Assembly: GCF_000756305.1 (NCBI RefSeq)
Contig: NZ_JRFE01000014.1
Location: forward strand, 364,300 to 428,299
Direction: 5' to 3'
DNA: 64,000 bases
Source of the DNA: Myxosarcina sp. GI1
Lineage (GTDB): Bacteria; Cyanobacteriota; Cyanobacteriia; Cyanobacteriales; Xenococcaceae
The position numbers and the translations under genes were made by a program. The notes under the pieces are model-generated. The model was given only the letters and a program-made list of their open reading frames with translations, searched no databases and had not been told where the DNA came from. Below, piece after piece: positions 16,391 through 24,615 of the stretch (position 1 is its first letter; every line of letters starts with the position of its first letter).

Positions 16391-18271
16391 TTAAAATTCT
16401 GGCTTTAGTTTGATTTTAATTGAAATGCCCGTAATGTTATCGTGTCCATTATGCTGATTGGCAAGCTCGATTAGTTCGACCAAACCTGCTTCAAGATCGC
16501 TTTGAGAGCTAATTAATGGTTCGAGATACTGTTCCCAGTGGTTTTCTACAAAATTGAAATCGCTAAGACCATCACTACATATCAATAACAAACAATCTTC
16601 GGTAATTTCTAAAAATTGAATTTCGGGTCTAACATAGCTATTGTCCCTGGGACCTAAAGCCTGAGTTAGCTGATAGGCATCGGGACGACCATAGGCAATA
16701 TCTACCTCGACTCCTCGATTAATCTCTCTTTGACCTACTTCATGATCGCTAGTCAAAAGTTCCAAGCCATGTTTGCGAGTAAGGCGATAAATACGACTGT
16801 CTCCTACATGAGCGATCGCTAACTGACAATCGTGTAATAATGCCATTGCTAAAGTTGTACCCATTCTAGCGCTACCAGAACTGGAGTTATTTATATTGGT
16901 TTGATAAATAGTATTGTTAGCAAGTAAAATCCCTGCCTCGATTGTAGCTGCATCGGGTAATTCATCATGCCAATGCGCTCTAAAGTAGTCCAAAATAGAT
17001 TCTCCAGCCATTGCGCTAGCTACTTCTCCTGCTGCATGTCCTCCCATACCATCACAGACAACGTACAAACCTCGAAAGCTAAAATTTTTTACGCTACTGT
17101 TCTCTTGTTTGATAATTGAAGTTTCAATAGCGTAAAAATCTTCGTTGTGCTTTCTTTGCGAACCTACATTAGTACAGCCAGCATCGATAATGCTATCGAG
17201 CTGCATCGAATAAATAAGCGTTTCTCGATCGTCAGCATCGTCATCGCGATCGAGTTCATCATCAAAAAAATTATTTTCTTCTGAAGTAATGTGCAATTCT
17301 TCTGTGTCTAAATCGGAATCTAGATTTTGCAGTTGAGAACGCAACTGTTCGATTTCTCTAATCTCGCCAGAAGTGACTTGTTTGAAGATTGGGTCGAGTT
17401 TTTGGCGGTAATTATCTTCTAAGTTACTCAACCAAGTTTGCCAAGTTCGTACTAAATTTTTGAGACTGGGTGTATCTTGGGGCTTATCTACAAACAGTTG
17501 TTGCAAACAAAATGCCCCGTCTTCGTCTACACGTAAATTGGATTCAGTTAACAAACTGCTACTACAGCCAATTTTGCATAGTGGAGTCCATAGTTTGGCA
17601 ATTTCATCTAGAAACCAAACAACTTGAGCTAGAGGTAATTCTTCGCTAGACCAAAATTCTGTCAACAATTGCCATTGCGAACGATCTTCGATTAGTGTTA
17701 CGCCTCCATCTACTAGTTGGCAAGCTTCATAAACTTTAGGCACTATAGGTGTGTGCCGTTCTAAAGTTAAGTATGGTAGGGCATGAGATGGAACACTCAA
17801 AGAATTCCAAAAATGAGCGAGAGACAAATAAAATCCATTAGAATTAGACTGCAAATTGTCTAGTTTTTCCCTATGCTGTTGGCGTATTGATGCCAAATGA
17901 GTTTGTTGCAGGGGTTGTAGATCGATAATTTTTCCTGAAATACAGTCGTTTGGACAGATAGCTTCGGCAAACGTTCGATCTAAATCGTCAAATACATATC
18001 GTTGCCAATTTGTATTACTACCTTGTGGCAGGTTAAAAAAATCTGCTAGATTTTGAACTTCTAGTTGAGACTTTTTGCCCTTTTTATGGGTAAGCTCGAT
18101 AAGTCGCTGGCTGTTTTTAGCGGGTTTAATTATTGCCCATAACATATTTGTTTTTTTATTACCTTTACCATTTTTAGCGATTTCGTCTGTTAAAGAAACT
18201 CCACAACTCTGGCAAAAGTTATTAGTGTGTGGATTTTTAGACTTACATTGAGGACAAATTAGCATCTCCAA
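16391..18271 (-). CDS. PP2C-family protein phosphatase with N-terminal zinc ribbon
   Basis: Protein of 626 residues. A zinc ribbon opens it (Cys6, Cys9, Cys20, Cys23). A middle region of about 300 residues looks like an inactive kinase-like or adaptor segment I cannot assign (it has GVTLIEDRSQWQLL). An acidic linker (about 325-360) follows. The metal-dependent phosphatase domain covers about 365-620, with GSQRKHNEDF, VCDGMGGHAAGE, AHVGDSRIYRL and ICSDGLSDF, the metal-binding aspartates in place. It precedes the FHA kinase in one operon; the pair probably acts on common substrates. Confidence 0.92.
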   Translation of the reverse strand: MEMLICPQCKSKNPHTNNFCQSCGVSLTDEIAKNGKGNKKTNMLWAIIKPAKNSQRLIELTHKKGKKSQLEVQNLADFFNLPQGSNTNWQRYVFDDLDRTFAEAICPNDCISGKIIDLQPLQQTHLASIRQQHREKLDNLQSNSNGFYLSLAHFWNSLSVPSHALPYLTLERHTPIVPKVYEACQLVDGGVTLIEDRSQWQLLTEFWSSEELPLAQVVWFLDEIAKLWTPLCKIGCSSSLLTESNLRVDEDGAFCLQQLFVDKPQDTPSLKNLVRTWQTWLSNLEDNYRQKLDPIFKQVTSGEIREIEQLRSQLQNLDSDLDTEELHITSEENNFFDDELDRDDDADDRETLIYSMQLDSIIDAGCTNVGSQRKHNEDFYAIETSIIKQENSSVKNFSFRGLYVVCDGMGGHAAGEVASAMAGESILDYFRAHWHDELPDAATIEAGILLANNTIYQTNINNSSSGSARMGTTLAMALLHDCQLAIAHVGDSRIYRLTRKHGLELLTSDHEVGQREINRGVEVDIAYGRPDAYQLTQALGPRDNSYVRPEIQFLEITEDCLLLICSDGLSDFNFVENHWEQYLEPLISSQSDLEAGLVELIELANQHNGHDNITGISIKIKLKPEF

Positions 18272-18657
18272 ACTTCCTCTAATTTATTTTTTCGTTATTT
18301 AGAATTCAAAATAGATATATCTGTCAAGCATCTAAATTGGGTTATACGATCGACTGATTTTACTCGATCGCCGCTTAAATAAAGAAATATAAAAATATTT
18401 GATATAGAGCGGAAAACAATCGCTTTTATAGGTTTCATTACGAAAAAGAATGGTTCAGCCAGAATAAAAGTCATCTAGCGCAATCTTAACTTATAGCATT
18501 GTTTTGACAATACCCTAGAGAACATAAAGCCGATCGAATAAATTTCTATGTATAAATATCTATTATTGAAAATAAAAAAGCTAGCCCGATTGCCGTAAAT
18601 TTACTTACGAAAACTTATCGAAACTAGCAACAATTAAATCGATATTTTTACCGATCT
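18272..18657. other. Intergenic spacer
   Basis: About 386 bp, AT-rich, between the PP2C start and the end of a small membrane protein gene. It must contain the PP2C promoter. I see no gene or strong hairpin. Confidence 0.5.
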
Positions 18658-18900
18658 TTAATCAGAGTTAATTCGCCGAGAAACTCGATCGATTACCCAA
18701 GTTAAGATGGCTCCTAAAAACAAAATGCCAATGGCGGGATTGAATAAAGGCTGCCAGAGGCGATACCAAAGATCGAAACCCAGAGGAATATCTAAATAGC
18801 GTCCGATAACGGCGATCGCAAACCAAACAAAGCCAAATAGCACCAAAAAAACATCGGCGACTAAAAGACGATTTAACCAAATAACTAATTGTTCTTTCAT
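18658..18900 (-). CDS. Small two-helix membrane protein
   Basis: 80 residues with two hydrophobic helices (about 13-36 and 53-70) joined by a short loop (GRYLDIPLGFDLWYRLW), ending in a basic tail DRVSRRINSD. I do not know a function; such proteins are widespread as hypothetical genes in cyanobacteria. It begins 26 bp after the trmFO stop on the same strand and is probably co-transcribed with it. Confidence 0.7.
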   Translation of the reverse strand: MKEQLVIWLNRLLVADVFLVLFGFVWFAIAVIGRYLDIPLGFDLWYRLWQPLFNPAIGILFLGAILTWVIDRVSRRINSD

Positions 18901-18926
18901 AAAGATGTATATCTAGGTAATTAGAC

Positions 18927-20294
18927 TTACCCTACTTTTACCAGAGTTCGATCTAACTGTTGCTGCCAGGCTATCAAATCTTCTAAAGAGCGATCGCGAT
19001 ATTTGCCGTATCTCTCGCGTTTATTTTTGACTCTGTTGGATAATTGAGGAATAATGCCAAAGTTTGGCGGCATCGGTTGAAAGTGTTTGGCAGAAGCCGA
19101 ACTAATAAATTCAAATAAGGCACCCATCATAGTTGTTTGAGGCATAATTACGGGAGAGATTCCCAATATAGTTCTAGCGGCATTAGTTCCTGCCAGCCAC
19201 CCTCCTGCCGTAGCTGCGGTGTAGCCTTCCGTACCGATTAGCTGTCCTGCGGCAAGTAAAGTCGGTCGAGTCTTAAACTGCAAAGTAGAATGCAAAAGAT
19301 TGGGAGAATTAATAAAAGTGTTGCGGTGCATCACTCCCATACGAACGAACTCGGCAGTTTCCAAACCAGGAATTAGACGGAATACCCGTTTTTGTTCGCC
19401 CCAGCGCAAGTTTGTCTGAAAGCCAACTAGATTCCACAACTGTCCTGCTTTGTCTTCCTGACGCAATTGTACTACCGCATAGGGACGCTTATGTTTGTTG
19501 GCAGGATCGCGAAAGTCTCCCCAGCGAGGATCGAACAAGCCCACAGGCTTTAAAGGTCCGTAACGCATCGTATCTTCACCCCGTTGCGCCAACTCTTCAA
19601 TAGGAAGACAGCCTTCAAAAAATTTGGCACTTTCTCGCTCGAAGTCTTTTAATTCGGCAGCTTCGGCGTTACATAACTCCTCTCGGAAGCGCAAATACTG
19701 TTCTTTATTCATCGGACAATTAAGATAAGCCGCTTCTCCTTTGTCGTAACGCGAAGCCAAAAAAGCTATGTCGCGATCGATCGACTCGCCTACTACGATG
19801 GGACTTGCCGCATCAAAAAAGCTCAGGTATTCCATACCAGTAAACTGCTGTAAATCTTCTGCCAAATCGTGGCTAGTTAGAGGACCCGTTGCTAAAACTA
19901 CCACACCAGTTTGGGGAATTGACTCAATTTCTTCTCGCCTTAAATCGATGAGGGGATGACTGGCTAAAGTGTGGGTTAAGTCGCTACTAAATACTGCCCG
20001 GTCTACAGCTAAAGCCCCTCCTGCTGGTACGGAGTGTTTGTCGGCAGTACGAATAACAATTGAATCCAAATGGCGTAGTTCGGCATGTAGCAACCCCGCA
20101 GCGCGATCGCTGGCTAAAGCACCAAAAGAATTACTACAGACTAATTCAGCTAGTTCTTGAGTGTGATGAGCGGGAGAAGACCGCACGGGTCGCATTTCAT
20201 ATAGGGTTACTGGGATTCCCGCCCTAGCAATTTGCCAAGCTGCTTCGGTTCCTGCCAGTCCACCACCGATTACTGTTACTCTGTTGTCAGTCAT
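18927..20294 (-). CDS. trmFO: Folate/FAD-dependent tRNA (uracil-54-C5)-methyltransferase TrmFO
   Basis: Makes ribothymidine 54 in tRNA using methylenetetrahydrofolate and FADH2. Length 455 fits the family. The N-terminal FAD-binding Rossmann motif is [15 protein letters not shown]. Family segments include [46 protein letters not shown] and [11 protein letters not shown], and the second FAD site is [15 protein letters not shown]. It is a solo gene with a small membrane protein downstream. Confidence 0.97.
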   Translation of the reverse strand: MTDNRVTVIGGGLAGTEAAWQIARAGIPVTLYEMRPVRSSPAHHTQELAELVCSNSFGALASDRAAGLLHAELRHLDSIVIRTADKHSVPAGGALAVDRAVFSSDLTHTLASHPLIDLRREEIESIPQTGVVVLATGPLTSHDLAEDLQQFTGMEYLSFFDAASPIVVGESIDRDIAFLASRYDKGEAAYLNCPMNKEQYLRFREELCNAEAAELKDFERESAKFFEGCLPIEELAQRGEDTMRYGPLKPVGLFDPRWGDFRDPANKHKRPYAVVQLRQEDKAGQLWNLVGFQTNLRWGEQKRVFRLIPGLETAEFVRMGVMHRNTFINSPNLLHSTLQFKTRPTLLAAGQLIGTEGYTAATAGGWLAGTNAARTILGISPVIMPQTTMMGALFEFISSASAKHFQPMPPNFGIIPQLSNRVKNKRERYGKYRDRSLEDLIAWQQQLDRTLVKVG

Positions 20295-20432
20295 AGCTGA
20301 GATTAGTCAATATATTGTCTTATCTCAGTTTAATTAATTTTGTAGTGTTAAGTAGCGATTGGCTTGTGTCAGCGCGCAGAGCAAGATCGCTTATCGAGCT
20401 AAAATAAATCTTGTTTAAAAAAATTACAGTCA

Positions 20433-20460
20433 ATACCGTATTGCGATCGCAATACGGTAT
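20433..20460. repeat. Perfect 28-bp palindrome centred on HIP1
   Basis: ATACCGTATTGCGATCGCAATACGGTAT reads the same on both strands: 14-base arms with the HIP1 octamer in the middle (the whole is 28 bases; arms ATACCGTATTGCGA). It lies 10 bp after the stop of the 44-residue gene (minus strand) and is followed on that strand by TGACTGTAA and a run of seven T. It can form a strong hairpin and probably works as a terminator. Confidence 0.8.
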
Positions 20461-20470
20461 CAAACAATTT

Positions 20471-20605
20471 TTAATTTTTTGCTTCAGAGCTTTTTCCTGT
20501 TTTTGGCTCGTTAGCGAAATAAGCCCAGGTTCCGATGCTTACAGCTAATAAATAGCCTAAAGCTAAAACGGCAATCAGAGCGATCGCTGTAGATGTAATA
20601 GTCAT
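20471..20605 (-). CDS. 44-residue single-helix membrane protein
   Basis: Short frame with a very good ribosome site (TAGGAGATGCAGCC then ATG at 20605). The product has one membrane helix (about 6-24, ALIAVLALGYLLAVSIG), then TWAYFANEPKTGK and a polar tail. Size and layout resemble the small accessory subunits of photosynthetic and NDH complexes, but I cannot match it to a named one. It is followed by the HIP1 palindrome, so it is an independent unit, with a spacer of almost 700 bp upstream. Confidence 0.65.
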   Translation of the reverse strand: MTITSTAIALIAVLALGYLLAVSIGTWAYFANEPKTGKSSEAKN

Positions 20606-21301
20606 GGCTGCATCTCCTAATTGAGATTTTTATTTGCATTCATAATTTAGCAATGGTGTCAAGACAATTCAACAATTATTAACGAGTTCGTTAAATCGTT
20701 ACAGATAGAAATAAAAGACTCAGAATTTTAAAATCCGAACTAAATAATTTGCTGCTTAAAAATATGCTGTCTCACACTTTTAGCACCACGATCCCCAAAC
20801 GTGCTTTCTTCACTTACTAAATTAAATATTATGAGAGGAGGCTAAAAAGTTTGGCGAAGATGAGAAAAGGCATTATTTCGATCGCTGAAAACAGAGAATC
20901 TTGAATTGTTGCTTTTCAGGCGTTCTCTAACTAAAAAAGCAAGTCAAGCTAATAAGCATTCGATAAGTTAGGGGACTAAAGTTAGGGGACTACGCTTTTC
21001 GTCAATCGATTTTTGGCTGTAAGCTATAAGCTTTTAAAAATACTTACAGTTTACAGCTTTATTCATATTTAACGTTAGATGATGAGCGCAGAGACTATCA
21101 GTTGGCAAATAACATTTTTGCTTAACTTGTCACCAGTGGCTAATGAGTCACCATAGTAATAATTTTTTGTTGCTTGAAACTATTATTTTTCGTCGTATTG
21201 GGTAACGCCAGAAAACAAATAAAAATTAATCTTTCTGATTTCACAAGGGGCTGACTTTTGAAAGCCCCACTGTTTTAACTGGTTTCGCTGTCTAACTGAG
21301 T
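20606..21301. other. Intergenic spacer with small repeats
   Basis: About 700 bp without a convincing gene. It contains the 14-bp tandem repeat listed separately and a stem-loop CTGTAAG (21017-21023) / CTTACAG (21043-21049). The promoter of the 44-residue protein gene should lie at its left end. Confidence 0.5.
20965..20992. repeat. Perfect 14-bp tandem duplication
   Basis: AAGTTAGGGGACTA occurs twice with no spacer (20965-20978 and 20979-20992). Confidence 0.85.
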
Positions 21302-22009
21302 TTACTGTACCCCGATCGCTCTGCCACCAGAACCAAAGGTAATAGGAATATCTTCTTTATGCGGTTCCCAACCGACATCAAATCCTTGCGCCCAAGCTTG
21401 CTCTCTGGCAGTCCGAAATGCCGAAAAACTGTCAGGTCTGACAATAAAAGCCAGGTAATCTTGTTGTGGATTTAAACCCGCCAAAACTTGATTGAATTCG
21501 GATTTTTTTGCAGCTATCTGGTCTTTATTTTCACCTTCTTTAGTGGCAATTGGCTCGTATACCATCGAAAAAGTGCTAGCATTAGTCATTTTGACGTTGT
21601 AATATTCAGTTTGAGTCTGAAAATTTATCAAACGATTGGAACGGCTGCTGATACAAGATCGATATTCACTCATCCGTCGTACGTATTCACTAGAACCAGT
21701 AAGATCGAACTCATCAGAAAAATCTGGTCGATTGCAATTAGGAAGATTGCCTATGAGCGTCTCAATTTCCTGTTGTACTTTAGCATCATTAAGATATGTA
21801 ACTTTACCGTCTCTAATCTCAAAAAAACGTGGCTCTTTTGTACTTTTACTTACTATAGGAGTTTTAACAATAGAGTCTGCTTCAACGGCAATTAACGTGA
21901 CAAACAAGCTAACAAACATTAATACTCCAACAGTATTAGTCAGAATATCTAAAAAAGAGTCGAGATTTTGACTGGGAACGGCAAGTTTGCGCCGTATTCT
22001 ATTTCTCAT
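21302..22009 (-). CDS. ExbD/TolR-like membrane protein, Asp-containing subunit
   Basis: 235 residues with one membrane helix near the N-terminus (about 19-42). The helix begins SFLDILTNTVGVLMF; Asp21 is where ExbD/TolR/MotB carry the proton-binding aspartate. The rest is predicted periplasmic. It ends with a conserved-looking module FIVRPDSFSAFRTAREQA, then GFDVGWEP and a Gly-rich end. The same RPD-x-F...G-D/I-G-EP module ends the neighbouring gene product. Last gene of a three-gene operon, 15 bp after the previous stop. Not a standard ExbD: it is longer and lacks the usual TolR periplasmic motif. Confidence 0.7.
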   Translation of the reverse strand: MRNRIRRKLAVPSQNLDSFLDILTNTVGVLMFVSLFVTLIAVEADSIVKTPIVSKSTKEPRFFEIRDGKVTYLNDAKVQQEIETLIGNLPNCNRPDFSDEFDLTGSSEYVRRMSEYRSCISSRSNRLINFQTQTEYYNVKMTNASTFSMVYEPIATKEGENKDQIAAKKSEFNQVLAGLNPQQDYLAFIVRPDSFSAFRTAREQAWAQGFDVGWEPHKEDIPITFGSGGRAIGVQ

Positions 22010-22024
22010 AATTTCAAGTGTTAT

Positions 22025-22480
22025 TTATTCTTTAATAGTTAACTTCCAGTTAAAGTCAACTGGTTCGTAACCAATATCAATACCTTCTCCTTCTACCAAA
22101 TCGCGAATTTGATTGAAGATATCAATACCGTCTGGTCTTAAGGCAACAATTAAATATTCTTTATCTTTATTAGCTTTGACTTGTTGAATGAGTTTTTGTA
22201 GGGGCGAATTAGGATCGTTTAGATTGGCTCTAGGAATAAATTCTTCACTTGGATGTAATACTACCCCATCATCGCGACATTCTATATAGCGTGGTGACTT
22301 GCTGCGATTTACCCCTCCCTCCTCAGCTTTGGCGACAATAGTTACCTCTTGCTGATTCATAGCTTGAGTTGTAAGTACGATAATCAGTAAAATTAGGGTA
22401 CCGATAGTACAAGCCAAGATTGAGAGAAAGGGAAATAATTCTACTTCAGTATGTTTGCGAGAAATAGTTTGCCTACGCAT
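22025..22480 (-). CDS. ExbD/TolR-like membrane protein, Asp-less subunit
   Basis: 151 residues, one membrane helix (about 15-38) beginning LFPFLSILACTIGTLIL. Its pattern aligns with that of the downstream protein, but the aspartate position is Ser20. The periplasmic part has SPRYIECRDDGVVLHP and then the shared C-terminal module ALRPDGIDIFNQIRDL...GIDIGYEPVDFNW. Middle gene of the ExbB-like operon. A stator subunit without the proton-carrying Asp suggests a structural or mixed-dimer role, which is inferred. Confidence 0.7.
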   Translation of the reverse strand: MRRQTISRKHTEVELFPFLSILACTIGTLILLIIVLTTQAMNQQEVTIVAKAEEGGVNRSKSPRYIECRDDGVVLHPSEEFIPRANLNDPNSPLQKLIQQVKANKDKEYLIVALRPDGIDIFNQIRDLVEGEGIDIGYEPVDFNWKLTIKE

Positions 22481-22627
22481 AAAAATTTGTTATAGATGAA
22501 CTAAAGGCTTCGCCCTTAGGGAAGAGATTCGAGAGAAGAAGGAAAAAGAATTGTTGTCCTTTCCTCCTTCGTTTTGACTACTAAAGATCGTCATTGAAAA
22601 TTTTTGTTCTTTAAAGCCCAGTAAAGA

Positions 22628-24040
22628 TTATTTATTATTACCGTCTTGTTCGACTAGAGTAATACGACGGGGTTTGTTTAACTGCTGGAGAATTGGTTCT
22701 AGCTTGCCTAAGTTATCTCTTACTCCTACCAAGACTGTCTCTAATTGAGCCGTTTTTTCTAACGATCGCAGGCTATCATCCAAGCTACTCTGTAAATTTT
22801 TAAAATCGCTAAATTTGCTGCTAGCTTGTTCTAAAGCGGCAACTCGATGTTCTAAAGCTTTAGCCGCATTTTCTAATTGATTGCTAATTTCCTGGGTGCG
22901 ATCGCTCAAATCATTAGCTGTGGCGACGTTTTTACTTCTAATTTCGTCAACAGTAGTTTTAATTTGATAGATCAATTCCTGGCTGGCTTGCTGTTGTTGG
23001 GTAAAGAAAGTCATAAACTCCTGACGATCTTGTGTTGCCAGTTCTCTAATTTGAGTAACCCGATCCATTACCTGAGAATTGACATCCTGTACTTTACTAA
23101 TTTCGGCCATAAATCCTTGAGCCAAAGCCTGGGCTGCCTGTTGAGCATATAATTGTGCTGGTTCCACCAAAGCTTCGGGATTGGGGAAATGTCCGTCAAT
23201 GGCATCTTTGACGGCGCGGTCTACTGCTGCTTCATCTAAATGTTTGTTTTTATCTCGCAGTCTGGGTAGCAGCTTATCGTTAATAAATACGTCGATTCCC
23301 AAGAGCAAGCGAGATTCGTAGCGTTCTACCAGTACCAACGGAATCATCACCACAACACTCAAAAACAAAGCTAGTAGTGTAGTATCGAAAGCAACTGCCA
23401 AGCCCCCCGTTACGGTGCCAATTCCTTCTTTAATTTGTTCGACATCGCCCGCTTGTTCGAGGAAACCCGAAAAACCATTAACTGCTTGACTGATACCGAT
23501 TACCGTACCGATAAATCCTAAAAGAGGAATTGCCCAAACCAAAATCCGAGGAATTGAGTAAGAAGATTCCGAAGCACTTAAGTAAAATGACGAATCATCG
23601 AGAGCAAATTCATTAGCTACGGCGCGATCGCCGCTTTGAATATAGGCTTTTAGAATTCGACTACAGCGCATAGCGACCAAGTTTCCATCTTTAGTCAATC
23701 TTTCTTGAAAATATTTGACTTCGTGAGACTCTGGCTGGTTTAGGGGTATGTGGTCGGCAATCCAAATTCTATTTAAAGCGCGATATTCATATCTGAGCTT
23801 GATATATTTAAGTATGGTTATAGCTGCGACTATTGCTGCTAGGGCTACTGCTACATATTGAGTAAATCCTCGTTCGTAGAAAAGAATACCGAGATAAGTA
23901 TCTCTAAAAAGTAATAGTATTGCGTAAACCACTACAAAGATCGCCGCCGCCACTCCTAAAACAAATGGTAGATTGATTTCTAACTCTTGACGTTTGGAGC
24001 CGCGAACACGGGATTTAGATTTAGAACTAAGCTTATTCAT
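22628..24040 (-). CDS. MotA/TolQ/ExbB-type proton channel protein with long coiled-coil tail
   Basis: 470 residues. Four hydrophobic segments lie at about 24-45, 61-81, 165-187 and 212-237. The last two carry the family core (IPLLGFIGTVIGISQAVNGF and GTVTGGLAVAFDTTLLALF), the channel-lining helices of TolQ/ExbB. From about 290 on, the sequence is Gln/Ala/Glu-rich and probably coiled coil or helical, in the cytoplasm. First gene of the operon; the two ExbD-like genes follow after 147 and 15 bp. The combination should form an ion-driven motor unit. The process it drives is unknown, and no TonB, TolA or TolB gene is nearby. Confidence 0.82.
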   Translation of the reverse strand: MNKLSSKSKSRVRGSKRQELEINLPFVLGVAAAIFVVVYAILLLFRDTYLGILFYERGFTQYVAVALAAIVAAITILKYIKLRYEYRALNRIWIADHIPLNQPESHEVKYFQERLTKDGNLVAMRCSRILKAYIQSGDRAVANEFALDDSSFYLSASESSYSIPRILVWAIPLLGFIGTVIGISQAVNGFSGFLEQAGDVEQIKEGIGTVTGGLAVAFDTTLLALFLSVVVMIPLVLVERYESRLLLGIDVFINDKLLPRLRDKNKHLDEAAVDRAVKDAIDGHFPNPEALVEPAQLYAQQAAQALAQGFMAEISKVQDVNSQVMDRVTQIRELATQDRQEFMTFFTQQQQASQELIYQIKTTVDEIRSKNVATANDLSDRTQEISNQLENAAKALEHRVAALEQASSKFSDFKNLQSSLDDSLRSLEKTAQLETVLVGVRDNLGKLEPILQQLNKPRRITLVEQDGNNK

Positions 24041-24615
24041 TTTAAATTTATTAGAAATTTATTAGACTGGCTGCTACACTTTACTCGACGACCTCTTAAA
24101 ATTTGCTAGTCAGCGGTAAACTACCTTCTACGTTCGCGATACGCTTCATGCTAAAAACTTGCGACTGAAATATCTTGAATTACAACGAAGGTTACTATGG
24201 TCTACAGATCGAGTTTGACCTACACAACCCTAGCATCGATAAAACGATTGTAAAAAATATCTCAATATTTGCCACTTTTTTTGCTTTTATTGATAGTGCC
24301 ATACATATATAACGGCTGCCAATTAGAGTCTATAAAGGTTCAATTACCTTAGTCTAGTAAAATTAAAATCTGGGTAAAATATTGGAAATACGTGGCCGAG
24401 CTGTTAATTGTTTAAACTGAACATTCTTGAATTAGATAAATAGCAGTTAACCCTGCTCCCTATCTTCCCTGCTCCCAGTCCCCTTACAAGGGTACGTTTT
24501 TAACAACTGAATGATTTACTAGTAACACGGGAACGAAAAATCAAGGAGTATAACTTCCTTTAACTCTAAAAACCAGCCTTAATAATTTAATTCTCTAAAC
24601 CATCTAACTCGCGTG
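24041..24615. other. Intergenic spacer with G/C-strand repeat
   Basis: About 575 bp with no gene seen. It must hold the promoter of the ExbB-like operon. CCCTGCTCCC occurs twice (24451-24460, 24467-24476), a low-complexity motif of a kind frequent between cyanobacterial genes. Confidence 0.5.

Noticed and set aside
21302-24040. Zorya-type phage defence (ZorA/ZorB) reading of the ExbB-ExbD operon
   Set aside because: The channel protein with a long tail resembles ZorA in outline, but neither partner has an OmpA-type peptidoglycan-binding domain and no zorC/zorD/zorE-like gene is adjacent.
24451-24476. CRISPR-like repeats from the CCCTGCTCCC pair
   Set aside because: Only two 10-bp copies with a six-base gap; it is a low-complexity intergenic motif, not an array.
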